Shown: positions 56,400 through 63,664 of the stretch, piece after piece
How positions within the stretch are numbered: position 1 is the first letter of the stretch
Layout of the letters: the number at the start of each line of letters is the position of its first letter
NCBI RefSeq assembly: GCF_002113125.1
Contig: NZ_NEJP01000003.1
Span: forward strand, 186,001-250,000
Origin: Pseudomonas sp. B20(2017)
Lineage (GTDB): Bacteria; Pseudomonadota; Gammaproteobacteria; Pseudomonadales; Pseudomonadaceae
Direction: 5' to 3'
Length of the DNA stretch: 64,000 nucleotides
Translations under genes and position numbers: made by a program
Notes under the pieces: model-generated
Database searches by the model: none
The model's input: the letters and a program-made list of their open reading frames with translations, nothing else
Told to the model about the DNA's origin: nothing

Positions 56400-58097
56400 T
56401 TAGAAGCGCGTGTTGATCTCAAGCTGCATGACGTCGATGTCGAACGGCGCACCGTACACCGCCTCGGTGCTCATCCAGCGGCCGGTGGCGTAAACGTTCT
56501 TTGCCAGGCCGTAGTTGCCGCCGAGGATATAGCCCTTGGCGTTGGTGCCGCCGAGGTGAAAGGACGAGTCGTTGAAGCCGTCCGGCAAGGCATCCGGCTG
56601 GATGTACTTGTAGCCGGCGAACAGGTTCCAGTCGCCCTGCTTCTTCAGCTCCAGCGCGTTGCCGAGGGTGAACTGGACCATCCACGCATTGGCGCCGCTT
56701 TCGATGTTGCCGTTGCTGTCGAGGTTGTTGACCAGTTGCCCGGCGGAACGCTTGCGCATGTCGCCTTCGTCGTAGCCGAGGTTGTGGATGTAGTTGCCCT
56801 GGCTGCGCAGCTTGAAGTCTTCCGGCAGGTCGGCGTCCCACACCACGTTGAGGTCCAGCAGGTTGAACTCGGACGCCAGGCCAACGAATTGCGGCTGCGG
56901 CGTGGTGGTCGGGTTGAGCGGGTTCGGCGTGATGTCACGCAGCAGGAACACGCTGTTGCCCTTCTGCATGAATGCTGCGCGGGTGCCGTCGCTGTCGCAG
57001 CCCGGTGCGCCGGCCCACGGTTCGCAAGGGCTGGAACGCTGGCCTTCGATGTCGTCGAAGCGGTAGTAGGCCAGCGCGCCTTTCAAGCGGTTGTTGCTGT
57101 TGATCGCCCATTTGGCGCCGATCTGCGCGCCGTACAGCCATTTGTTGTCGCTTTCTTCCTTGTCGAAGCCGTTGCTGGTGGTGGTGTCGTTGGTGTAGTC
57201 CACCGGGAACGCGCCGACGGTGCCGAACACGCCCCAGTCGCGGCTGAGCTTGTGGTCGAAAATCGCCGCCACACCGTCGAAGTTCAGGTCGTTGGAATAC
57301 AGCATGTCGGTGGACATGAACGGGTTGGCGAAGCGGCCACCGGTCAGGGTCAGTTCATCCGACGGCTTCCAGGTCAGGTAACCCTGATCGAGCCAGATGT
57401 CTTTTTTCGAGAAACCGCCGCCGAGGTTCTGGGTGGTCGACACCGGGTTGTTGTCCGAGCCGGTGCCGATGCGGATGCCGGCGGTCCATTGCGGCGAAAT
57501 CTCCGCTTTCATGCCCAACCGGGCGCGCAGGCGGAACAGGTTTTCGCGGTCTTCGCGGGTGTTGAGCAACGGCGGCAACGCGGTGCTGCTGTTTGGGTTC
57601 ACGTCGTACGGGCCGTTGTTGTTGAGCTTGGCGAAGTCGACGATTTCATTGCTGTTGCTGCCCGAGTAATAGCGCGATTCGTCACGCAGACGGATGTCGC
57701 CGTCGAAGCTGATGCGCGACGCCCAGTCCGGGAAGGTGTTGGGCGCGGCCCAGTTTTCCTGTTTGGCGGTGGCCATGACTTCGGCCTTGACCTGATCGCG
57801 GATCTGGTCGCGCACCGCCGCCGGCACGTATTGCACCCGCACATCGCCCGGCGCGGCGACCGGCCCGGCTGCCACAGCGGTAGACGCCGCAGCCTGCTTG
57901 GCCTGGACCGCTTCGTTCTGGGCCTGGGCGATCAGCGCGTCGGCCTTGTCCTGTTTCAGAATGCCCTGCTCGACCAGCAAGCGGATCAGATTGATCGTGG
58001 CGTTCTCCGAGGGCGCAGGCGCTGCCGCGGCCTGACCGACCAGGGTCGCGATGACCATGCCGACCGCCAGGGACAATCGATTCACGTTGGAAATCAT
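56400..58097 (-). CDS. Putative outer-membrane porin
   Basis: 565 residues. A signal peptide (LSLAVGMVIATLVGQAAA) is followed by a short helical domain (INLIRLLVEQGILKQDKADA) with a coiled Ala/Gln stretch, then a large beta-barrel. Barrel strands include RISFDGDIRLRDESRYY, FRLRARLGMKAEISPQWTAG, DIWLDQGYLTWKPSDELTLT and the terminal VMQLEINTRF ending in Phe. It is of the putative-porin type, with an N-terminal periplasmic extension. The start is ATG 58097 because AAGGAG lies 10 nt before it; ATG 58118 is upstream of that site. Substrate unknown. Confidence 0.85.
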   Translation of the reverse strand: MISNVNRLSLAVGMVIATLVGQAAAAPAPSENATINLIRLLVEQGILKQDKADALIAQAQNEAVQAKQAAASTAVAAGPVAAPGDVRVQYVPAAVRDQIRDQVKAEVMATAKQENWAAPNTFPDWASRISFDGDIRLRDESRYYSGSNSNEIVDFAKLNNNGPYDVNPNSSTALPPLLNTREDRENLFRLRARLGMKAEISPQWTAGIRIGTGSDNNPVSTTQNLGGGFSKKDIWLDQGYLTWKPSDELTLTGGRFANPFMSTDMLYSNDLNFDGVAAIFDHKLSRDWGVFGTVGAFPVDYTNDTTTSNGFDKEESDNKWLYGAQIGAKWAINSNNRLKGALAYYRFDDIEGQRSSPCEPWAGAPGCDSDGTRAAFMQKGNSVFLLRDITPNPLNPTTTPQPQFVGLASEFNLLDLNVVWDADLPEDFKLRSQGNYIHNLGYDEGDMRKRSAGQLVNNLDSNGNIESGANAWMVQFTLGNALELKKQGDWNLFAGYKYIQPDALPDGFNDSSFHLGGTNAKGYILGGNYGLAKNVYATGRWMSTEAVYGAPFDIDVMQLEINTRF

Positions 58098-58136
58098 CTG
58101 CACACAACTCCTTTTCATACAGCTTTATGAATTCGG

Positions 58137-58847
58137 TTAACCCGGACGCCGCCCTTGCAGGGACATGCGCACAGGCAAGGTAATGGAGGCCGGTGGCCGC
58201 TCGCTCAGGTGGGGCGCGTTACGCAATGCGGCCAACACCTGACTGTCGATTTCGGGGTTGCCGCTGGACTTGATCAGCTCGACCCGGGTGATCTCGCCGA
58301 CGCTGCTCAGCCACACATCGGCCTGCAGCGAAAACGCCAGGTTGCGCAGGTCGGGGTTCTCACGCAGCAGCTTCTGGAAGGTGAACGCGAGAAACTGGCT
58401 GTAAGTGCCGTTGCCCAACCGCCCACCGCCGGAGCCGGCCATGCCGCCGCCCTTGCCCGCGCCGATGTTGAAGGCGTCGCTGCCGCTCTGGGCGTCACCG
58501 TCCATTTGCATCGGGTTGGCCAGGTCGTCCGCTGGCGATGGCGGTGCTTCTTCCTCGGGCTTGACCTCTTGCGGTTCGGGCGTTGGCTCGGGCTCGACGA
58601 TTTTTTCCTCGACCGGGGTTTCCGGCTCCGGCGGCTTTTCCGGCGGCGGAGGTGGCGGTGGCGGTGGCGGTAACGGAATGATCGTTGGCACCTTCGGCGC
58701 TTCCCGGCGGATGCCGCTCATGTCGTTGGCCCACTGCCACAACAGGAACGCCGCGACGGCGCCCAGCAGCAGCCCGGCGCCCCACTTCACGTAACGCAGT
58801 GGCGACTTCTTCACCGGCAAAGGCTCGATTGGCAGTTGTGCAGTCAT
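58137..58847 (-). CDS. TonB-type energy transducer
   Basis: 236 residues. One N-terminal helix (WGAGLLLGAVAAFLLWQW), a run of ten prolines followed by Pro/Glu-rich spacer (about 57-105), a glycine-rich stretch (GAGKGGGMAGSGGGRLG) and a TonB C-terminal domain (SVGEITRVELIKSSGNPEID, VLAALRNAPHLSERPP). It transmits proton-motive force from ExbB/ExbD to an outer-membrane partner. No TonB-dependent receptor is in the operon. The start is ATG 58847; GTG 58850 directly after the exbD stop is possible. P. aeruginosa PA0695 is the likely counterpart. Confidence 0.87.
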   Translation of the reverse strand: MTAQLPIEPLPVKKSPLRYVKWGAGLLLGAVAAFLLWQWANDMSGIRREAPKVPTIIPLPPPPPPPPPPEKPPEPETPVEEKIVEPEPTPEPQEVKPEEEAPPSPADDLANPMQMDGDAQSGSDAFNIGAGKGGGMAGSGGGRLGNGTYSQFLAFTFQKLLRENPDLRNLAFSLQADVWLSSVGEITRVELIKSSGNPEIDSQVLAALRNAPHLSERPPASITLPVRMSLQGRRPG

Positions 58848-58850
58848 CAC

Positions 58851-59276
58851 TCAGCCCTGCGTCGGTTTGCCGGTGACGAGACCGACCTGGGACAGTTCGA
58901 GCCGGCGCAGCAGATCCAGCACTTCGATGACCTTCTGGTATTGCACCGTGGCGTCGCCGCGCACGATTACCGGGAAGTCCGGGTTCTGCGCTTTCTCGAT
59001 GCGCAGGCGCTCTTCCAGCTCCGGCAAGGTCACCGGGTAGGCGTCGAGGAACACCTGGCCGCCGTCGTTGACCGAAATCGCCTTGGTCTTGGCCTCGGAC
59101 AGCGACACGGCGGCGCTGGCCTTGGGCAGGTTGATCTGGATCCCGGAGACCTGCGCGGTAGCGGTGAGGATGAACATCACCAGCACCACCATCAGCACGT
59201 CCACCAGTGGCGTGATATTGATGCTGTCCACTGCGGCATCTTCGTCATCGTCGTGGGAGGCATTTACGGACGCCAT
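58851..59276 (-). CDS. exbD2: ExbD/TolR-family proton-channel subunit
   Basis: 141 residues. An acidic N-terminus (ASHDDDEDAAVDS) precedes the single membrane helix INITPLVDVLMVVLVMFILT, with the essential Asp in PLVDV (about 26). The periplasmic domain has LPKASAA, YPVTLPELEERL, VIVRGDATVQYQKVIEVLDL. It forms a proton channel with the DUF2341-ExbB protein. The start at 59276 has GAGGAG 7 nt upstream. The symbol follows P. aeruginosa exbD2 (PA0694) from memory. Confidence 0.9.
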   Translation of the reverse strand: MASVNASHDDDEDAAVDSINITPLVDVLMVVLVMFILTATAQVSGIQINLPKASAAVSLSEAKTKAISVNDGGQVFLDAYPVTLPELEERLRIEKAQNPDFPVIVRGDATVQYQKVIEVLDLLRRLELSQVGLVTGKPTQG

Positions 59277-59287
59277 GTCAGTGCTCC

Positions 59288-61087
59288 TCAGGCCGGTACG
59301 GAGTGATTGGCGTGATGACCGCGCTGATGCGCCGCTTCACTGGACTGGCCTTCACCGTGCATCTCCGCCAGACGGGTGATGAACTCGTCGACGAACACGC
59401 GCATGTCAGCGCTGACTTCCTTGTTGCGAGTGATCAGGCGGTTGTAGCCAAACAGCGCCGGGATCGCGACGAACAGGCCCATGGCGGTCGCCAGCAATGC
59501 GGCGGCCATACCCGGCGCGATGGCGTTGATGTTGACGTCGCCGGCCATGGCCGTGCCGAGGAACACCACCATGATCCCCAGGACGGTGCCGAGCAGGCCG
59601 ATGTACGGGCCGCCGGCAATGGCGTTGGACAGGGTCGAAAGTTTCGAGCTGAGCTGCTGGTTTTCCCGGGTGCGCACGCCGTCCATGGAGCAGCGGATCG
59701 CTTCGATGGTCGCCGCCGAAACCGACGAGGTATCGGCGCCCTGCTCGCGACGGGTGCGGATCTCTTTCACCGCCACCTGATACAGGCGCCACAGCGGCGA
59801 ATGTTGCAAGCGCTGGGCGAGCTGGGTGTCGTCAGCGAACATTTCCAGGCGAGTGCCGACCTTGGCGAATTGCACGCGGAAGTCTTCGTTGGCGGCGGTG
59901 ACGCGGCTGAGGGTGCGGTTCTTGCGCAGCATGATGATCCACGACTGGAACATCATCAGCACCAGCACCGCGATGATCACCCAGGCATCGACCGGCACGG
60001 CGTTGAGCAGGAAACCGAGGCTGCCGAAACCGAAGCCGGACTGTTCTTCATCGACGCCGTAAGCCACCAGTTTCGACTCGGCGCCCTGGGAAGTGGCGTC
60101 AGCCAGCAACAGCGGCGCCGGACGGGCGACTTTCGACAGACGCAGCTCATCGATGGCACCCACGAACGGCTGGAAAGGACCTTCATGGAGATCAGCGCCG
60201 ATGGCCATGACCGAATTGAACGCCGGCATCGTCTGAGCCAGTGCCGCGCCTTCGCGACCGTTGATGTACAGCGTCACTTTCGCGCCTTCAGCGGTCAATG
60301 CGACGTGCTGCCATTGGCCCGGATTCAGCGGCTGCGTGGCCACGGCGCGCTGGCCGTCGATTTCCACAAACGGCACGCCCTGATTCACACCGACCAACAG
60401 GCTGTTGGCGCCTTCGCGGCGAGCCAGGATCAGTTGCTCACCATTAGCCTGATCCAGACGCAACCAGGCACTGAAGGTGAAGGCACTGCCAGCGTTGTGC
60501 TGCAACGACGGACTGGCTGGCAGCAGCAATGGCTGACCGCTGAACTGCAAGGCCCGCCCTACTACGCCATCGATGGCGGCGCCGGTCGCGCTCTGCGCGG
60601 TGTTGCCATAGGCGGTGGTGTCTTTGACCGGGGTGCCAGTGGCGCCGTCGAAGTGATAAAGCGCGGTGTAATTCGGATCGAAAGTGAGCTGACCGTTGCC
60701 GGTGGCCGGGGCTTTTTGGTTGCCGTAGTACATCCAGATGTCCTGACGCTGGCCGCCCTCGACATTCGGCACATCGACCCAGATCAGCGCCATGCCCATC
60801 AGCGCATCGAAGCTTTCGATCTGGTGGTTGAGTACGGTCTTGTCGTCGGCGGCGACGAAGCGCAGGTCCGAGCCGTCCTCTTTCACGCCGTCAAAGGTGA
60901 AGTTGCCGGTGTGCAGGCGCACCAGCAGCGCGGTGCGGCCCAGGGCCTGATTGATCGCGGCGCCTTGCGGCGTGGTGTCGACGGCGATCTGTTTGCGGTA
61001 ATGCCAGTCGTCCTGCCACCAGGCCTGAGCCGTGGCCGGGAGCACGAAGCCCAGGCAGATCAACAACGAAAGGAAAAGGCGCTGCAT
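59288..61087 (-). CDS. exbB2: DUF2341-LamG-ExbB fusion protein
   Basis: 599 residues, more than twice an ordinary ExbB. After a signal peptide (LFLSLLICLGFVLPATAQA) comes a DUF2341 domain (WWQDDWHYRKQIAVDTTPQG, FVAADDKTVLNHQIES, IWMYYGNQKAP; about 22-140). A LamG/concanavalin-like domain (about 145-335: ALYHFDG, FTFSAWLRLDQ, WQHVALTAEGAKVTLYINGR) follows, then a membrane helix (VDAWVIIAVLVLMMFQSWII) and a MotA/TolQ/ExbB domain (about 440-575: GGPYIGLLGTVLGIMVVFLG, MAAALLATAMGLFVAIPALF). The carbohydrate- or protein-binding part should face the periplasm. The start is ATG 61087 with AAGGAG upstream; 39 more open codons lie in pdtB. Confidence 0.9.
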   Translation of the reverse strand: MQRLFLSLLICLGFVLPATAQAWWQDDWHYRKQIAVDTTPQGAAINQALGRTALLVRLHTGNFTFDGVKEDGSDLRFVAADDKTVLNHQIESFDALMGMALIWVDVPNVEGGQRQDIWMYYGNQKAPATGNGQLTFDPNYTALYHFDGATGTPVKDTTAYGNTAQSATGAAIDGVVGRALQFSGQPLLLPASPSLQHNAGSAFTFSAWLRLDQANGEQLILARREGANSLLVGVNQGVPFVEIDGQRAVATQPLNPGQWQHVALTAEGAKVTLYINGREGAALAQTMPAFNSVMAIGADLHEGPFQPFVGAIDELRLSKVARPAPLLLADATSQGAESKLVAYGVDEEQSGFGFGSLGFLLNAVPVDAWVIIAVLVLMMFQSWIIMLRKNRTLSRVTAANEDFRVQFAKVGTRLEMFADDTQLAQRLQHSPLWRLYQVAVKEIRTRREQGADTSSVSAATIEAIRCSMDGVRTRENQQLSSKLSTLSNAIAGGPYIGLLGTVLGIMVVFLGTAMAGDVNINAIAPGMAAALLATAMGLFVAIPALFGYNRLITRNKEVSADMRVFVDEFITRLAEMHGEGQSSEAAHQRGHHANHSVPA

Positions 61088-61101
61088 GGAGGTGCTCCTT
61101 G

Positions 61102-62697
61102 TTAGAAAGTGGCCTGAAGGTTGAAGTGCAGGCGCGATTCCTGTTTCGAGGTGTTCGGCCCTTCGAGTAGCGGGTAGCCCCAGTCGAGGCTGCCGGACAG
61201 CCATTTGCTGAGGCTGGCGCGGGTGCCGAGGCCGACACTGGCCAGGGCGTAATTGGCGTCCTGGTCCGGCAGTTCGTCGCGCAGATAGAGTTGCGCACCC
61301 TCGGCGAAGGCGTAGAAGCGCCAGTCCTGCATCCAGCCGCCGACGTATTTGGCCAGCGACGGTGTGCGCAGCTCTTCGCTCAACAGGAAGCCGTCATCGG
61401 CGGTGCGTTCAGCGGCCAGATAACCGCGTACCGAGGTCGCGCCACCGGCAGAGAATTGTTCGTTGGAAACCAGCGGTCCCGACGCCAATTGGAACGCAGC
61501 TTTGCTCGCGCTCTGCCAGTCGCTGTCGAAGGTCCAGGTGAAGTTGGTATCGCCCTTGAGCACGGCGAAACTCGGGTTGGCGCGGTAGCGTTTGTAGTCG
61601 AAGTCTTCGTCGGAGCTGCCGTAACCGAAGATGCTGCGGGTGGCCGCGACCAGGCTCAGGCCGAGGCCGAGCTGGCTCTTTTCGCTGTAGCGATAGCCGT
61701 TGTAGGCGAAGGTGAGCGGCGCGTATTTCAGCGGCACCTTGTCGCTCTCACCGGACAGGGTCAGGCGCTCGTCGAAGTCCTTGAAGTCGATGCCGGCCGA
61801 CAGCGAGTTCGACCAGTTGCCGCTGGACGGAATGGTGTAGATCGCCGCTACGCCGTAGGAGTGTCCCTTGCCGAGCACGTTGCTGCCGCCGAGGGTGGCG
61901 ACGTTGCTGTCGGACTGGTAACCGGAGAACTGCACGCTCCAGCGCTCGGTCAGCGGCGCGGTGTAGGAACCGGACCAGACCTTGGCGTTGTCGGTTTCCT
62001 GCGGTGCGGTGAAGAACGTCAGGTTGACGCTGTGGCCCAGTTGCCAAAGGTTGTTGTAGCCGAGGCTGGTAACGGTGCGCAGCTTTTCGGTGTCGGCGCT
62101 GTAGTCGTTGTTCAGGCCGACGCTGGCGGTCCACGGGTTCTGGTCTTCGACCTGCAAATCCACGTCCATGGTGCCGGGGCGCTGCCCTTCGCGCACCAGC
62201 GGCATTACCTGCCGGCCCGGGGTTTTGTTGAGTTGCGCCAGTTCGCCCTGGACCTTGGCGAAGTCCGGCACCTCGCCTTCCTTCAGGGCCGGGACGTTGT
62301 CGCGGATGTCCAGCGGCGAATAGTGTTTGGCGCCGACCACGCGGACCCGGCCAACTTTGGTTTCGCTGACTTGCAGGTAGACGATGCCGTCGGCCACCGC
62401 TTGCTCCGGCAGCTCGACGAACACCGATTGGTAGCCGCGTTCCTGATAGGCCTTCTGCAAGGCGTCCCGCGCGCCTTCGATGTCGCTCAAGGCTTTTTGC
62501 GGACCGAGGAACGGATACACCGCTTCTTCAATCGCCCGCGCATCGAGCACGGTATTGCCGCGCACGAAGTATTCGTTGACGTCCACCAGACGCTGCGCTG
62601 CTGTGTTTTCGGCCTCCTCGGCGAACGCCGGCTGCGCGCCGGCCGTCACCAGCAGCCAGCCCCACAGCGCCAGCCGTGACGTGAAAATCTGATCCAC
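61102..62697 (-). CDS. pdtB: TpsB-type outer-membrane transporter (ShlB/FhaC family), PdtB-like
   Basis: 531 residues. Signal peptide LALWGWLLVTAGAQPAFA; two POTRA domains (about 35-195: EYFVRGNTVLDARAIEEAVY, GRVRVVGAKHYSPLDIRDNV); then a 16-strand barrel with the L6 motif GATSVRGYLAAE (VRGY) and the terminal HFNLQATF. It exports a large TpsA exoprotein. I choose GTG 62697 because AGGGGG lies 4-5 nt upstream and it places the signal peptide at the N-terminus; ATG 62736 is in frame but has no ribosome site. The symbol follows P. aeruginosa PdtB (PA0692), based on neighbours. Confidence 0.88.
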   Translation of the reverse strand: MDQIFTSRLALWGWLLVTAGAQPAFAEEAENTAAQRLVDVNEYFVRGNTVLDARAIEEAVYPFLGPQKALSDIEGARDALQKAYQERGYQSVFVELPEQAVADGIVYLQVSETKVGRVRVVGAKHYSPLDIRDNVPALKEGEVPDFAKVQGELAQLNKTPGRQVMPLVREGQRPGTMDVDLQVEDQNPWTASVGLNNDYSADTEKLRTVTSLGYNNLWQLGHSVNLTFFTAPQETDNAKVWSGSYTAPLTERWSVQFSGYQSDSNVATLGGSNVLGKGHSYGVAAIYTIPSSGNWSNSLSAGIDFKDFDERLTLSGESDKVPLKYAPLTFAYNGYRYSEKSQLGLGLSLVAATRSIFGYGSSDEDFDYKRYRANPSFAVLKGDTNFTWTFDSDWQSASKAAFQLASGPLVSNEQFSAGGATSVRGYLAAERTADDGFLLSEELRTPSLAKYVGGWMQDWRFYAFAEGAQLYLRDELPDQDANYALASVGLGTRASLSKWLSGSLDWGYPLLEGPNTSKQESRLHFNLQATF

Positions 62698-62752
62698 ACT
62701 ACCCCCTGAAATTCGCGATGACCTGTTGGCGCTCATGCGCCATGCGTGTGCG

Positions 62753-63379
62753 TCAGTTACTGGCGTTCTTGATTGCTGAAGTGCCGGCCCCGGTGTGCTT
62801 GCCCAGCCAGGTGTGCAGCAGCGCGAAGTTCAGCGAGAACTCGGGCATTTGCAGCAGCGCGCCGCAGAACACTTCACCGATGATTTTCTGGATGAGCTGC
62901 ACCGCACGCGGTTCGTTGAGCAGCGTGGCGATGTCGCGACTGAGGACGTTGAAGCTCCAGACTTTCTGGTTCAGGCCCAGGCCGACGAACCAGCGGAACA
63001 GCAGGTTGTAATTGAGCTGTTCGTAGAGCTGCTGCTCGCTGGGCACCGAATACAGCAGTTGCAGCAGCAGAATGTGCATGACCGTCTGCGGGGCGATCAG
63101 CATGCCGGGTTGGGCATTGAGGTCGTGCAGGAGGTCGCGGTGGGCGTCGAGCAAATCGTCGATCTGCGGGCGCAGCAGCACCAGCGAATGACCCGGCGGA
63201 ATGTAGCTGGAGACCTCTTTCAAGGCGCCCTGCCAGTCATCCTGCGACACGATCCAGACCCACGGCGCGCCGTAGCGATACACCGAAACCGGCTTCTTGC
63301 GCGCGGCTTCGACGATCTTCGACAGGCGTTGATCGAGTTCCTGCATGCCCACTTTCGAGTAGCGTTCCATAGTCCCCAT
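62753..63379 (-). CDS. phdA: PhdA-like protein: Phd/YefM-type antitoxin fold joined to a transposase InsH N-terminal-type domain
   Basis: 208 residues. The first 50 resemble a Phd/YefM antitoxin (VGMQELDQRLSKIVEAARKK, PVSVYRYGAPWVWIVSQDDW). Residues about 70-140 resemble the InsH/DUF772 N-terminal domain of IS5-type transposases (LAPQTVMHILLLQL-type helix, SEQQLYEQLNYNLLFRWFVG). No transposase catalytic domain follows; the C-terminus is helical. In P. aeruginosa the gene before pdtB is phdA, reported to restrain phage-mediated lysis in biofilms. The start is ATG 63379 with GGGAG 8 nt upstream; ATG 63370 is an alternative. It is the first gene of the envelope operon. Confidence 0.75.
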   Translation of the reverse strand: MGTMERYSKVGMQELDQRLSKIVEAARKKPVSVYRYGAPWVWIVSQDDWQGALKEVSSYIPPGHSLVLLRPQIDDLLDAHRDLLHDLNAQPGMLIAPQTVMHILLLQLLYSVPSEQQLYEQLNYNLLFRWFVGLGLNQKVWSFNVLSRDIATLLNEPRAVQLIQKIIGEVFCGALLQMPEFSLNFALLHTWLGKHTGAGTSAIKNASN

Positions 63380-63487
63380 TGCCTCACTCCCGGCGTCCCG
63401 CCTCGGCTTGTGAAAAGCGCCCAAAGGGCCCCTCAAGCGCGTTACATAGGCATGACCGGACTGGCGATGTGCTACCGAACTTTTGTC

Positions 63488-63505
63488 ATAAAAGCTTCAT
63501 TACAG
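63488..63505 (-). promoter_or_regulatory. Pho-box-like site upstream of phdA
   Basis: On the phdA strand CTGTAAT-GAAG-CTTTTAT matches 11 of 14 core positions of CTGTCAT-N4-CTGTCAT, 108 nt before the start codon. The P. aeruginosa counterpart operon is phosphate-starvation-induced (PhoB and sigma VreI), which supports but does not prove PhoB binding. Confidence 0.45.
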
Positions 63506-63539
63506 AAATCGAATAAGATCGATCAGGCACCCTAAAAAC

Positions 63540-63643
63540 CTGTGGGAGCGAGCTTGCTCGCGAAGGCGGTGTGTCAGCCAAATAAAAGGTGACTGAAATG
63601 ACGCCTTCGTCGGAACGCCGCCCGGAGCAAGCTCGCTCCCACA
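63540..63643. repeat. REP doublet with an interrupted right unit
   Basis: The left unit CTGTGGGAGCGAGCTTGCTC is intact. The right unit reads CGCCTTCG, then about 14 extra bases (TCGGAACGCCGCCC), before GGAGCAAGCTCGCTCCCACA. It lies between the phdA promoter region and the last gene. Confidence 0.85.
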
Positions 63644-63664
63644 AGGATGAGCTTGTTTTATTGG

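Noticed and set aside
59303..61105. A 600-codon open frame antisense to the DUF2341-ExbB gene
   Set aside because: Shadow of a gene whose domains are all intact; no start site or family features.
62753..63379. phdA-like gene as a truncated IS5 insertion sequence
   Set aside because: There are no terminal inverted repeats or target duplications around it, the N-terminal Phd-like domain is foreign to IS5, and the gene heads a conserved operon, so a domesticated gene is the better reading.
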